Source of the DNA: Janthinobacterium rivuli
GTDB lineage: Bacteria > Pseudomonadota > Gammaproteobacteria > Burkholderiales > Burkholderiaceae_D
Assembly: GCF_029690045.1 (NCBI RefSeq)
Contig: NZ_CP121464.1
Location: forward strand, 1,736,001-1,800,000
Direction of reading: 5' to 3'
DNA length: 64,000 bases
Shown here: one piece after another, positions 14,400 to 23,525 of the stretch
Position numbering within the stretch: position 1 is the first letter of the stretch
Layout: every line of letters starts with the position of its first letter
Notes under the pieces: generated by a model
Told to the model about the DNA's origin: nothing
Database searches by the model: none
Seen by the model: the letters and a program-made list of their open reading frames with translations, nothing else
Position numbers and translations under genes: made by a program

Positions 14400-17270
14400 T
14401 TAATCGTGGTCGCGCAGGGAAGAGCGGATGCGCGCCGCCTTTTCACGGTCGCGCTGATCGAGCGCCACGCTCACCGCGCGCGCGATGGCCTGGGGATCGG
14501 TGCCGGCCTGCACGTTGAAGGTGATTTCGATCTTGTCGCCTTGAATCGTCATGCCGGCGCCGAATCCGCCCTGTGACAACGGCGCGCGCGTGTCGAAGGC
14601 GCTGGCGGGCAAGGCCGTGGCCGTGCCGATGGCAATGCCTGCGCCCAGTTGCGTGAGGCGCTGCGCCAGGCCGGAAACCTTGGCAATGGGCGCGCCCTCG
14701 CTACGGTACAGGCCCACGGCCAGCCCCTGCATGGTGTAGTCGCCCAGCTGGGCAAACACGCGGCTTGGGCTGTGGATGCCCAACTTTTCCTTGAACCAGG
14801 CAATGGTGCTGGACCCCGCATTGCTGATGGCTTCCTTCACGGCTCCCATCGAGCCGGTGATGCCGTTGACCAGGCCGCGCAGGATGTTGGCTCCGAACTC
14901 GGTGAACTGGGCCGGCAGCTTGATGCCGAACCAGCTCATCACGCCCGCGAATGCCTGGTAAAACACGCCTGCGGGTGACCAGTTGATAATCAGGGCCGTG
15001 ATGCTGCCCATGCCGCCGGCGCAGACGGTGCGCAGGCGCGACCAGATATCGGCAAAGAAGGCGGCGATAGGTTGCCAGGATGCGGTAATGCGCTGCAGGA
15101 TGCTGGCGCCGAAGTCGGTGAACTTGGCCGGCAGCTCGATGCCGAACCAGCCCAGCACACCCGCGAAGGCACGATAGAACAGGCCCAGCGGTGACCAGTT
15201 GGCGATCAAGGCGCTGACGCCGCCGATGCCGCCCGCAAAGGCCGTCTTGATGTGCGACCAGATGCCGGTGAAAAACGCCTTGATCGGTTCCCAGTATTTA
15301 TAGATCAGATAGGCGGCGCCGGCAATGACCGTGATGGCAATGCCAATCGGGTTCATCAGAAGGGCGCGGCCCAGCCACAGTACAGCGCGTCCCGCCCACA
15401 TGAAGGCGCTGCCCAGGCCACGCAAGATGGGCGTGAGCACGCCGCCCTTCACGCCCATCTTGGCGAACATGACGTGCAGCATGGCATACGGGCCGATCAT
15501 GGCGGCAATGCCCAGCATCAGCGGGCCAAGCACCAGCAGCACACCGGCCAGCACGGCAAAAGCGGTAATCATGACCTTGGCCACGGTGGGGTTGCGCTCC
15601 ATGAAACCGTTCAGGCGCTGCACGGCACTGATGGCCAGTTCCAGCCCCTGCGCATACAGCGGCAGGATTTTCTCGCCCATGGTCAGTTTCAAGTTGGCCA
15701 GCTTGGACTGCGCCTCCAGTTCCTTGCCGGCGGCCGAGTCGCGGCCAAGCTTGTCCAGTTGACCAATATCGGCGGCGCCACGGTTGAGCTTTTCGTTTTT
15801 GTGGATCTGCACGCGCTGTAAGTACATCTGCGAGTACAGGTTCGACGCCGTGCGGTTGGAAAAGATGCTGCCGATGGCGTCGAGCACGTGCTTTTTCTCC
15901 GTGATGCCCTTCTTGGCCAGTTGCGGCAACAGCACTTTTTCCATCCATTCGAACTGATTTTCGCGGAACAGCTCGGAACCCAGCAGGGCGCCGGGATCCA
16001 GGAAGGCAATCTGCCCTGCCTTGTCGGGCGTGACTTTGCTTTTGTCGCCGATCAGGCCGAATTCATCCAGTTTTTTGACTGATCGTTTCGTCGTGCGGCC
16101 CTGGTACAAGTTCTGGTAGGCGCTCATCAGGGACGTGCCGACGCGGTTGCCGCTCATTTCCTGCACCAGCGGTTCCATCTGGTAGTAAAAGGCGTCATCT
16201 TTCAAGCCCTTGGCGGCGATACCGCCCGTCTTGATCATGTTCAGCCATTCATTCGGGCCGACACGCCCGCCCGTGGCGGTAATGACCTGCTGCACGATGT
16301 TGGCCTGGGCTTCAAACTTTTCCTTGCTCTCCAGGCCGCCGCGCAGCTCGATGACCTTGAGCATGTCCATGAACTTGCGTTCGTTGTCGGCGCCCTCGGC
16401 CTCGCCAAAGAAGGCGTGATTGGCAAACTTCATCTTGGCCAGGGTGGGGGCGACCATTTCCGCGTGGTGTACGTCGGCAAAGGCGCTCATGCCGTCGCGC
16501 ATGAGTTGCAGGTTGTCGAGCTGGCTGGTGCCGTAGGTCTTCATATTGCGCGCGAAGGCGACGGCCTCGGCTGACACCTTGTCGCCCAGGCCCAGCGCGT
16601 TGACCCTGCCGACTTCAGTTTGATAGTGCTTGGCCTCGTTCAATCCCTTGACGACGGGTGCGCCGATGACGGCGCCCGTGGCGGTCGCGCCCGCGCCGGC
16701 CATGGCCAGATTGCCCGCCTTGTTGCGCAACTTGTCCGCGTGCTGTGTGGCATTGGTGACGCGCTGCTGCTTGGCTGCCGCGTTGGCCAGCTTCTGCTGC
16801 TGCAGCGTCATGGTTTTATTGGTGGCCTCGATCTCGCGACGCAAGGTGCGCTCATGGTTGGCCAGGTCTTTCGTGCCGATGCCGGCGGCGCCCAGGCGCT
16901 CGCGCATGACCTGCAGTTGCTGGGCCTGCTGCTGGCCGGCCGTCTTCAAGGCGCCGGCCGCTTTGACGGCGGCGTTAAATTCGCGCGTCATGGCGCGCGT
17001 GGGGGCTTCCGCCCGTTTCATCTTGGCGGCCAGGCTGGCCACTTTCTGCTGGGCCGCTTCCAGCTTGTTGCGGGTCGCGTCCAGGCCGCCGTGCAGCTCG
17101 CGGAATTTACTGATGTTCTTTTGCTGGGTGTTCAGCTCGCGCAAACGGTCACTGGTCGCTTTCAACGCCTTGGCCGTGTCGCTGGAGCCGCCCATGATTT
17201 TTTTCAGCGGGCCGGTGATTTTGTCTAGTGCCGCAAACACCACCTGTAATTTCAAATCCCGACCAGCCAT
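14400..17270 (-). CDS. T: Tail tape measure protein gpT
   Basis: A 956-residue tape measure protein that fixes tail length and is ejected into the host envelope. The N-terminal 190 residues are long helices with heptad character, the phage TP901-type core lies at about 220-480, and two hydrophobic segments lie near 580-660. Two tandem 80-residue repeats follow, each with a NWSP-x2-x-FY-x-AFAGV-x-x-WFGI core, encoded around 14870-15270. The C-terminal part ends in a Q-A-IARAVS-type helix. The start follows the E' stop directly. The size fits a contractile tail of roughly P2 length. Confidence 0.94.
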   Translation of the reverse strand: MAGRDLKLQVVFAALDKITGPLKKIMGGSSDTAKALKATSDRLRELNTQQKNISKFRELHGGLDATRNKLEAAQQKVASLAAKMKRAEAPTRAMTREFNAAVKAAGALKTAGQQQAQQLQVMRERLGAAGIGTKDLANHERTLRREIEATNKTMTLQQQKLANAAAKQQRVTNATQHADKLRNKAGNLAMAGAGATATGAVIGAPVVKGLNEAKHYQTEVGRVNALGLGDKVSAEAVAFARNMKTYGTSQLDNLQLMRDGMSAFADVHHAEMVAPTLAKMKFANHAFFGEAEGADNERKFMDMLKVIELRGGLESKEKFEAQANIVQQVITATGGRVGPNEWLNMIKTGGIAAKGLKDDAFYYQMEPLVQEMSGNRVGTSLMSAYQNLYQGRTTKRSVKKLDEFGLIGDKSKVTPDKAGQIAFLDPGALLGSELFRENQFEWMEKVLLPQLAKKGITEKKHVLDAIGSIFSNRTASNLYSQMYLQRVQIHKNEKLNRGAADIGQLDKLGRDSAAGKELEAQSKLANLKLTMGEKILPLYAQGLELAISAVQRLNGFMERNPTVAKVMITAFAVLAGVLLVLGPLMLGIAAMIGPYAMLHVMFAKMGVKGGVLTPILRGLGSAFMWAGRAVLWLGRALLMNPIGIAITVIAGAAYLIYKYWEPIKAFFTGIWSHIKTAFAGGIGGVSALIANWSPLGLFYRAFAGVLGWFGIELPAKFTDFGASILQRITASWQPIAAFFADIWSRLRTVCAGGMGSITALIINWSPAGVFYQAFAGVMSWFGIKLPAQFTEFGANILRGLVNGITGSMGAVKEAISNAGSSTIAWFKEKLGIHSPSRVFAQLGDYTMQGLAVGLYRSEGAPIAKVSGLAQRLTQLGAGIAIGTATALPASAFDTRAPLSQGGFGAGMTIQGDKIEITFNVQAGTDPQAIARAVSVALDQRDREKAARIRSSLRDHD

Positions 17271-17441
17271 TTATTCCGCTCCGCTTCGCTGCCGGGCGCG
17301 TTCGCGCCAGGCCATCAGTTCATCAATCGTAAAGCCGTCCATCGCTGCCGGCGTCCAGTGAAAGACGCCGGCAATGTCGGCCATGGCGTCTTCTACTTCG
17401 CAGGGGATACCGAAAGGCGATCGGCTTTGCTCGCCAAAAAA
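17271..17441 (-). CDS. E': Tail chaperone extension E' reached by -1 frameshift
   Basis: From the slippery T-TTT-TTG at 17441-17435 in gene E, a -1 shift enters a frame that runs to the TAA at 17273-17271. Its end, MADIAGVFHWTPAAMDGFTI..., is a clear GpE-family sequence (about 37 residues from an internal ATG at 17384). In P2 the fused E+E' protein is made this way and chaperones the tape measure, like lambda gpG/gpGT. I infer the same here from the slippery site, the frame relation and position directly before gene T. Confidence 0.85.
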   Translation of the reverse strand, partial: FFGEQSRSPFGIPCEVEDAMADIAGVFHWTPAAMDGFTIDELMAWRERARQRSGAE

Positions 17442-17701
17442 CCGGCAACCTCTGCACCCACTGCCAGCAGGTCGGCCGGGTCCATGTTGGTGATGTCGTG
17501 TGCGGTCAAGGTCGGCTCGGTGATGCGGGGCAGCACGATCTGCAGGGCCGACACGTTCAGGTTGGCCAGCTCGATCAGGGAAATGCCGCGCAGGGCGCCC
17601 GCCTTGGGCTTGCGCACGGTCAGCGAGGTGATGAAGGTATCGCCGCGCTTGATCGGGTCGTCCAGTTCGATGACTGCTTGGTTTTGGATATCGTTGTGCA
17701 T
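17393..17701 (-). CDS. E: Tail assembly chaperone gpE
   Basis: A 102-residue protein of the phage tail-assembly chaperone family, starting MHNDIQNQAVIELDDPIKRGD, the expected P2 gpE-like beginning, with helical middle and a DPADLLAVGAEVAGFL stretch where the shift site lies. It lies between the tail tube gene FII and the tape measure gene. Most ribosomes should end at the TAG near 17393; a minority shift -1 to make E+E'. Confidence 0.9.
   Translation of the reverse strand: MHNDIQNQAVIELDDPIKRGDTFITSLTVRKPKAGALRGISLIELANLNVSALQIVLPRITEPTLTAHDITNMDPADLLAVGAEVAGFLASKADRLSVSPAK
17435..17441 (-). promoter_or_regulatory. Programmed -1 ribosomal frameshift slippery site
   Basis: The minus strand reads GGT-TTT-TTG-GCG in the E frame. 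TTT and TTG tRNAs can slip back one base onto TTT-TTT, and the -1 frame leads straight into the GpE domain. The heptamer TTTTTTG is the one used by P2 itself for E/E'. Confidence 0.82.
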
Positions 17702-17739
17702 GGTGTTGTCCTTGTAGGGTAGTGGTGAGTAAAAAGGGA

Positions 17740-18249
17740 TTACAGGCCGATGGCCTTGCGGATGGCCGCATTCGTGTCGCCGCCGCCGAAGTTCTCGGTG
17801 CCGCTCATGAAGTCCAGTTCGATGACGGTGGCGCCGTCGATCAGCAGCTTGTAATAGCTGCAGGCCATGGTGTATTTGTGGGTGGTGTCGTCGCCCATCT
17901 TGGCGCCGCCCATATCGATTTCCTTGTAACGGCCGCGCACGACGACCTCGACGGCGGCGACCGTGCCGTCATCGTCTTCCTGGTAGGCGCCGGCAAAGCG
18001 CAGTTGCACGGCGCCGTGCGTGTGCGCGCCGTACTGTTTCAGGGCTTCGGCGATCAGGCCGCCGCCGCTCCATTCCAGCGACAGCGCCTCGTTGCCGAAG
18101 TCCACGGACACGGGGCCGCTCATGCCACCGGCGCGGTACTCTTCCATCTTGCGGCTCAGCTTGGGCAAGGTGACTTCGGGCACCATGCCCATGAAGGAGA
18201 CGCCGTTCTGGAACAGGTTGAAGTTTTTCAGTTTGCGGGGCAGACCCAT
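17740..18249 (-). CDS. FII: Major tail tube protein gpFII
   Basis: A 169-residue P2 FII homologue with the standard start MGLPRKLKNFNLFQNG, the EVTLPKLSRKMEEYRAGGM stretch and the end typical of contractile-phage tail tubes. It polymerises around the tape measure inside the sheath. It is downstream of the sheath gene on the same strand, as in P2. Confidence 0.95.
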   Translation of the reverse strand: MGLPRKLKNFNLFQNGVSFMGMVPEVTLPKLSRKMEEYRAGGMSGPVSVDFGNEALSLEWSGGGLIAEALKQYGAHTHGAVQLRFAGAYQEDDDGTVAAVEVVVRGRYKEIDMGGAKMGDDTTHKYTMACSYYKLLIDGATVIELDFMSGTENFGGGDTNAAIRKAIGL

Positions 18250-18305
18250 AATTTCTCCAGTATTTCAATGCGCCCGCGCAGGCGCGGGCAGGGTGGTGAT
18301 GGGGA

Positions 18306-19481
18306 TTACGCGGCGATGCGCGAGGCGAAGTCGGCCAGGTAGCGGTCGGTAATGCGTTGCTGGAAGCGCAGGTTTTCCAGCGGCGGCACGGGCGTATAGT
18401 CGTAGTCGATGGCCAGCTTGCCCGCCTTGAGCGTGTCCTTGTCGTTGTACTGCTCGTCATACCAGGCATGGCCGTCGATGATGTAGCCCTGCAATTTCAG
18501 GTCGCGGAACTTGGCGTTGATGCTTTCCAGCAGGTCGCGCACCAGGGATGGATGCAAGGGCAGATCGACAAAGGAGAAATGCGCTTCGGCGATGGTGTCG
18601 GCCAGCACCTGGGCCGTGCGCGTATAGCTTTCGAAATAGAAGAAGCCGCCCGGTGCCTCGCAGGTGCGCGAACCCCAGAAGCGGTAGCCGCCCATGTTAA
18701 TCAGGGTGGTCACTTCCTTGGCGTTGAGCACGCCGGCGTCGGTGGCCGGGTCTTGCAGGTCGAAAAACACGTCCTTGCTGATGCCGGTCGGGCCGTTGAC
18801 GACCACGTTGGACAGCGTCTTGTGCCAGCCCGTTTCCTCGTCAATCTTGGCGCGCAGGCCCATGGCGTAGGCCACGGCGGAAATGCTGGCTTCCTCGTCG
18901 ATGGCGGTATCCCAGTTCACAAAATCGGGCCAGATGATCATGACCTCGCGCTGGCCAAACTGGCCGCGATAGGTGGTGGCGGCCACCACGTTGCTGCAGC
19001 CATACGCTGAGGCGTACACGAAGCTGCGCAGTTGCTGTGCCACGCTGGCCAGGGCGTTGGTGACGGCCTTGGTGTCCAGGCCCGGCGCGCCCAGGACGCG
19101 CGGCTTCACGCCGAGTTTACTTTGCGCTGCCAGCAGCGCTTTGGCGCCCAGGTACTTGCCATCGGGCGACACGCCGCCCACGGCATTGGTGGTGGTTTCC
19201 GCTTCCGTTTCGCCTTCGGCCACACGCACCACGACGGTCAGGGGTTTGGTCTGTGCGGCAATCGCTTCCAGCGCGCGGTACAAGGTGCCGGTCTTGCCGG
19301 CCTTGCCCATGGCGGCCAGCACGTTGGTGATGAGCACGGGCGTGTCGAGCGGGAAAGCGGCCGGGTCGGCATCGTCGGCCGTGGCGATCAGGCCCAGCAC
19401 AGCCGTGGACACGGTGCGGATCGGGCGCGAACCCTCGTTGATTTCAATGACGCGCACGCCATGGTGGTAGTCGGTGGCCAT
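18306..19481 (-). CDS. FI: Contractile tail sheath protein gpFI
   Basis: A 391-residue tail sheath protein of the P2 FI family, with the start YHHGVRVIEINEGSRPIRTV and the conserved middle FGQREVMIIWPDFVNWD and GGYRFWGSRTC stretches. The sheath contracts to drive the tube through the envelope. The length equals that of P2 FI. It is first in the FI-FII-E-T-U-D run on this strand. Confidence 0.95.
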   Translation of the reverse strand: MATDYHHGVRVIEINEGSRPIRTVSTAVLGLIATADDADPAAFPLDTPVLITNVLAAMGKAGKTGTLYRALEAIAAQTKPLTVVVRVAEGETEAETTTNAVGGVSPDGKYLGAKALLAAQSKLGVKPRVLGAPGLDTKAVTNALASVAQQLRSFVYASAYGCSNVVAATTYRGQFGQREVMIIWPDFVNWDTAIDEEASISAVAYAMGLRAKIDEETGWHKTLSNVVVNGPTGISKDVFFDLQDPATDAGVLNAKEVTTLINMGGYRFWGSRTCEAPGGFFYFESYTRTAQVLADTIAEAHFSFVDLPLHPSLVRDLLESINAKFRDLKLQGYIIDGHAWYDEQYNDKDTLKAGKLAIDYDYTPVPPLENLRFQQRITDRYLADFASRIAA

Positions 19482-19516
19482 GTGGCTCTCCTGGTAGGTG
19501 GTGAATGTCGGGGGTG

Positions 19517-19999
19517 TTACTGGGTGTTGCCTGCATCATCGAAGGCGCGCCGGGCCTCTTGCGGCAAGGCGTCGGCGATGCGCTGGAATTCGGCGCTGAC
19601 GGCCGCCTGCAGGGCGTCCATATCCTGTGCGGCGGTGACCGTCGCGCAGATGGTGATGTCGAGCAGGCAGGTGCGCGCTGTGGCGATGGCTTGCGCGCTC
19701 GCCGCGTCGCCGCTGGTCAAGGCGGCAAAGCCGATACCGGCCAGGCGGTTGAGGATGCCGTCACGGCGCGCGCGAACGGTATCGAGGTAGATGGCGCACA
19801 CTTGGTCATAGGGAATGGCAGGGGCCGGCGTGATGCGCAGCGCCCCTTTGACAAACTTGAACGATCCGCCGGATGCGCGGGCGGTATGGGCGGCCAGGTG
19901 GTCCGCCTCGGATACCTCAAACACATCGGACGGGATGTCCTGGTACTCGATGTTGACGGGGTAAAAAAAACCTGTGCTCGGGGAATATCTGACGGGCAT
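19517..19999 (-). CDS. Tail fibre assembly / chaperone-like protein
   Basis: A 160-residue protein right after the tail fibre gene, the place of P2 gene G. The beginning MPVRYSPSTGFFYPVNIEYQDIP is strand-rich like the fibre-assembly proteins of Burkholderiales phages, and the rest is helical. It probably helps fold or trimerise the fibre. The family call is from position and general form. Confidence 0.72.
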   Translation of the reverse strand: MPVRYSPSTGFFYPVNIEYQDIPSDVFEVSEADHLAAHTARASGGSFKFVKGALRITPAPAIPYDQVCAIYLDTVRARRDGILNRLAGIGFAALTSGDAASAQAIATARTCLLDITICATVTAAQDMDALQAAVSAEFQRIADALPQEARRAFDDAGNTQ

Positions 20000-20001
20000 G
20001 A

Positions 20002-21663
20002 TTAGTATCCAATCGCAAAATAGGATGGGGTGATGCCGGCCGAAAGCGCATTCCCGTTGTAGGTGAACAGCCGACAGCCCGCTTTTGTCCTCATACCGGC
20101 GTTGATGTTGCTGGGCAGACTGGACCCGCTTCCACCTTGCCCTTCATATCCAGGGAAGACGTGAAAACACGCGTTGGGAAACGGAATAGGGAAGATCACG
20201 TCGACATAGCCAGATTCCGGTGTCTGTGCTCCGCCGCCCCATTGCAGGATCATGCCGCCGGGTTGTTTCTGGTAGCCGCTCGAAGACAACATCGCCGCAA
20301 AGTCGGCATTGCGCCACAGCTCGGCGGTCGAGTCGATGACTTGCCAGACTTTTGGCGCGGTCGCCATGAGGGTGAGGGATTGCCCAGGCTTGATCGTGAT
20401 GCTTGGCACGTTGAAGACATCAAATCCAATGTTCACGCCTGGCGCGGCAATAATGGTGCCACTATTGAGAAGTCCGAAGAACCTGACGCACTTGCCGGAA
20501 TTGTTGGGAATGCCAAGCGATACCGGGTCAGGAATGGTGATGGCCTTGCCTGCAGTAGGGAAGTACAGGGCGCAGCCCATATCATCGGCGGTGAGTGTGC
20601 GGCTTTCAATGACGTCGTTATAGCGCACCATGTTTCCTTGTGTGCGCCGGACAAAATCGGCGTTGGCCAGCTTCTTCGACGCGTCAAATTTGGGCAGCGT
20701 TTCTACTTCCTTCATGCTGTATTGCGGGTGTGGGTCTTCGGCAGCCTGGTGCTTGGCCAGTTGCTGGTCGCCATAGGTGCGCGCGCTAGTGTCCTGCTGA
20801 TCGACATACGCGACCTTGGCCAGCAGCGGGTGCGGATCGGCGGCGGCTTGGTGCTTGGCCAGCTGCTGGTCGCCGTATGTGCGTGCGTTGGTGTCTTGCT
20901 GGTCGACATAGGCGACCTTCGCCAGCAGCGGGTGCGGATCGGCCGCAGCCTGGTGATTGGCAAGTTGCTGGTCGGCGTAAATGGCGACTTTGCCGTCTTG
21001 TTGATCGACGTAGGCGACCTTCGCCAGGAGCGGGTGCGGGTCAACTGCAGCCTGGTGCTTGGCCAGTTGCTGATCGCCATAGCTGCGCGCGCTGGTGTCT
21101 TTCTGATCGACGTAGGCGACCTTGGCCAGGAGCGGGTGCGGATCAAGAGCCGCCAGGTGCTTGGCCAGTTGCGCGTCGCTGTAGGCGCGCACGATGATGT
21201 CCTGGTCATCGACATACTTGCGCGTGGCCAGAATGATGGACGGGTCGATTTTCAGTTCGATGGCGGCCGTGCTGGCGACGATCAGCACGATGCGCACGAC
21301 TTGCGTGCGGCCGCTGCCCTCGGCCATTAATGGCTTGTAGCTGGGCGGGCAGTTGGCCACCGCGCACAGGTCGCCGGCCTCGTCAAAGATGCCAATTTCG
21401 CGTATCCACCAGCCGCCCACGTCCTCGGGCAAGACTTGCTCGACGATGATCTGGCTTGTGTTGGCCGGGTCGATGGTCAGCTGGTTCAGGCCCGCGCGGC
21501 GCACCTCGTGCACCAGCGCCTTTTGCGTGCGCACTGGCATGGGCAAATTGCCGTTGCCGTCGCCCACGGCCAGGCTTTTCAGTTTCAGGGTTTGGCCCAG
21601 GGCGATGGCGTTGGCCAGCTTGGCCTCGCCCACTTCGGTGAGAATAGCGAAATATGTGCTCAT
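20002..21663 (-). CDS. H: Tail fibre protein gpH-like, with 34-residue repeats
   Basis: A 553-residue fibre. Residues 1-160 form a P2 gpH/DUF3751-type base-binding region (MSTYFAILTEVGEAKLANAI start; GGWWIREIGIFDEAGDL). A shaft of four full 34-residue repeats follows, each containing DPHPLLAKVAYVDQ and QLAKHQAA, encoded at 20737-21144. The C-terminal part (VDVIFPIPFPNACFHVFPG and SYFAIGY end) is a GP37-like receptor-binding tip. The ATG at 21663 overlaps the gpI stop (ATGA), so the longer frame to 22173 is rejected. The tip should define host range. Confidence 0.9.
   Translation of the reverse strand: MSTYFAILTEVGEAKLANAIALGQTLKLKSLAVGDGNGNLPMPVRTQKALVHEVRRAGLNQLTIDPANTSQIIVEQVLPEDVGGWWIREIGIFDEAGDLCAVANCPPSYKPLMAEGSGRTQVVRIVLIVASTAAIELKIDPSIILATRKYVDDQDIIVRAYSDAQLAKHLAALDPHPLLAKVAYVDQKDTSARSYGDQQLAKHQAAVDPHPLLAKVAYVDQQDGKVAIYADQQLANHQAAADPHPLLAKVAYVDQQDTNARTYGDQQLAKHQAAADPHPLLAKVAYVDQQDTSARTYGDQQLAKHQAAEDPHPQYSMKEVETLPKFDASKKLANADFVRRTQGNMVRYNDVIESRTLTADDMGCALYFPTAGKAITIPDPVSLGIPNNSGKCVRFFGLLNSGTIIAAPGVNIGFDVFNVPSITIKPGQSLTLMATAPKVWQVIDSTAELWRNADFAAMLSSSGYQKQPGGMILQWGGGAQTPESGYVDVIFPIPFPNACFHVFPGYEGQGGSGSSLPSNINAGMRTKAGCRLFTYNGNALSAGITPSYFAIGY
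20737..21144 (-). repeat. Four tandem 102-bp repeats in the tail fibre gene
   Basis: The Asp codons that open each unit lie exactly 102 bases apart (at about 20836, 20938, 21040 and 21142), followed by a degenerate fifth unit near 20734. Divergence between units is small, so copy number may vary by recombination and change shaft length. Confidence 0.85.
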
Positions 21664-22280
21664 GGATAGATGGTCAGGGTGTCGATGGTATGGGATGCGC
21701 CGGCCTGCAACAGCGTGCCGCGCACTTCGATGGTTTCCGCGATCCAGGGATACACGGTCATGGCGTCGCCGTGGTAGGCGCAAGCGCCCGCGTAGACGTT
21801 GCCGCGACTTTCCAGATAAATGGCCAGGCCCGTCATGTGGCGGCTGACGGGCTTGGCGTCGGCAATCAGGCGCTCCATTTCCTGAAACATGGCGTCCGTG
21901 ATGCCGGTATCGAGCACGCCGACATCGAGGCGGAAAGTGCCCGGCACGCCCGGCGGCCTGGTTTGCCACCATTCGGTAATGCGGATCAAATAGCCCAGGG
22001 ACTCGACCACGCGGCGCACGGCGGCAATCGTGCCCTTGTGCTTGTGGATGAAATAGGCCGCCTTGATGGCGCCGCGCTTGATCGATTCGGGCCAGGCGTC
22101 GTCCCATCGGTCGACGGAACAGGCCCAGGCCAGAAACGGCAGCAGATTGACCGGGCAGCGGTCGGCGTTCCACAGATCGCGCAGCGGCACGGGCACGTTG
22201 ACCAGCTCGGCGCAGGCCACGGCAATGGCGCGCTCCAGCGCCGTGGTATTGGGCGGCAGGGTGGGAACAAGCTTATTCAT
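21660..22280 (-). CDS. I: Baseplate protein gpI
   Basis: A 206-residue P2 gpI homologue. The ATG at 22280 lies within the last codons of gene J (ATGAATAA), the typical coupling. Recognisable marks are LPPNTTALERAIAVACAEL, LLPFLAWACSVDRWDDAWPE and the FRLDVGVLDTGI strand. With J it forms the wedge to which the fibre attaches. Confidence 0.92.
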   Translation of the reverse strand: MNKLVPTLPPNTTALERAIAVACAELVNVPVPLRDLWNADRCPVNLLPFLAWACSVDRWDDAWPESIKRGAIKAAYFIHKHKGTIAAVRRVVESLGYLIRITEWWQTRPPGVPGTFRLDVGVLDTGITDAMFQEMERLIADAKPVSRHMTGLAIYLESRGNVYAGACAYHGDAMTVYPWIAETIEVRGTLLQAGASHTIDTLTIYP

Positions 22281-23184
22281 CGCGCACCACGACATTGAGC
22301 TTGATGGCGGTGCAGCGCGCGGCCTGGGTGGCATTCAGTTCGATGTCCGCCGCCGGGCTGGTCGAGACGACCTTGCGCACGCCTTCGACGTGGACGGCGG
22401 CGCTGCAGGCGGACCGGTAGATGCTGTGCCCCAGCGGGCGGCGCGGCTGCGACACGCGCACGGCGTTGGCGCGCGCGGCGTCCAGCAGAATCGGCACTTC
22501 CGGCCCGACGCCGATAAACAAGGTGGCCTCGATCTGGTAGTCGATGACCTGGGCGGCTTGCACCGTCAGGCGGTCACCCAGGGGGCGCACGTCCTCGGCA
22601 TTGAGTGCGCGCGCCACGGTGGCCAGCAGCGCGGCGTCGGCGATGCCTGTGTCGTTATTGGCCAGCACCGTGACGGTGACGCTGGCCGGCGCCGGGCTGG
22701 TGGCGCTCGCGTCCTTGACCTGGCCGTCCGCACTGCGGGCGTGGAATTCATAGGAGGCTTTCGGGCCAGCCACGGACAGGCCGTCCGGCGCTTCCTGGAT
22801 GCGCAGGCGGTAGGCGTCGTTATCTTCCATGACGGCGGCCACGGGCGGCAGGGCGTTGGGATTGGCCGGCGTGATGACCAGGCGCGCTACGTTGACGTTA
22901 GCGCCCAGCTGGTCCAAGTCGCCATCGAGGGCAAAGGCCAGCATGACGGCCTTGCCGGCCTCGTTGACGCGGTTGCGCAGGATGGTTTCTTGATAGCTGT
23001 TCTCTTCCAGCAGCTTGGTGGCCGGTTCCGATTCCAGCTCCAGCAGGGCCGTGACGGCGGCGCGCTCGGCTTCCGGCAGCAGGCTCACCAGGTGGGCTTT
23101 GCGCGTGGCCAGAATGGCTTCGAAGTCGAGCACCTCGACCACGCTGGGCGCCGGCAACTGGGTCAGGTCGATGGGCGTGCTCAT
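22273..23184 (-). CDS. J: Baseplate assembly protein gpJ
   Basis: A 303-residue P2 gpJ-family wedge protein, beginning STPIDLTQLPAPSVVEVLDFEAI and containing the ALDGDLDQLGANVNVARLVI stretch typical of the family. The ATG at 23184 overlaps the gpW stop (ATGA); the ORF reaches further upstream only by shadowing W. It lies in the conserved V-W-J-I order. Confidence 0.94.
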   Translation of the reverse strand: MSTPIDLTQLPAPSVVEVLDFEAILATRKAHLVSLLPEAERAAVTALLELESEPATKLLEENSYQETILRNRVNEAGKAVMLAFALDGDLDQLGANVNVARLVITPANPNALPPVAAVMEDNDAYRLRIQEAPDGLSVAGPKASYEFHARSADGQVKDASATSPAPASVTVTVLANNDTGIADAALLATVARALNAEDVRPLGDRLTVQAAQVIDYQIEATLFIGVGPEVPILLDAARANAVRVSQPRRPLGHSIYRSACSAAVHVEGVRKVVSTSPAADIELNATQAARCTAIKLNVVVRDE

Positions 23185-23525
23185 ACAGTGCCCCCTTGCT
23201 TGACGGGTACGGACAGGGTGATGCCCTGGCCATTCGCCGTGCCATCGAGCAGCAGGGCGATGGCGCCGTCCGTGTCGCGCGTGAGCTGCACGCTGGCCAG
23301 CTGCAAACGCGGCTCCCAGCGGCGCAGGGCAAAGGCGGTGGCGGCGTAGATGCGCAACTGCGTGGCGCTGTTCAGGGGCTGGTCGATCAGCTCGGGCACC
23401 TCGGAACCATAGCGGCGGCGCCGGATGCGTGAACCCATCGGCGTGGTCAAAATGTCGGTCACGGACTGGCGCAGATGGCCCAGGCCCGTCAGGCTGCGCC
23501 CGGTGGCGGCGTGCATGCCCATCAT
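23181..23525 (-). CDS. W: Baseplate wedge protein gpW (gp25-like)
   Basis: A 114-residue gp25-like wedge protein with the hallmark GLGHLRQSVTDILTTPMGSR and RYGSEVPELIDQPLN stretches. These proteins initiate sheath polymerisation from the baseplate. It is coupled to V upstream and J downstream by 4-base overlaps. Confidence 0.95.
   Translation of the reverse strand: MMGMHAATGRSLTGLGHLRQSVTDILTTPMGSRIRRRRYGSEVPELIDQPLNSATQLRIYAATAFALRRWEPRLQLASVQLTRDTDGAIALLLDGTANGQGITLSVPVKQGGTV

Noticed and set aside
20737-21144. CRISPR array
   Set aside because: The repeats are in frame, 102 bases apart without unique spacers, and encode fibre shaft units.
21664-22173. N-terminal extension of the tail fibre ORF
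   Set aside because: Shadow of gpI; the ATG at 21663 with ATGA coupling fits the family start.
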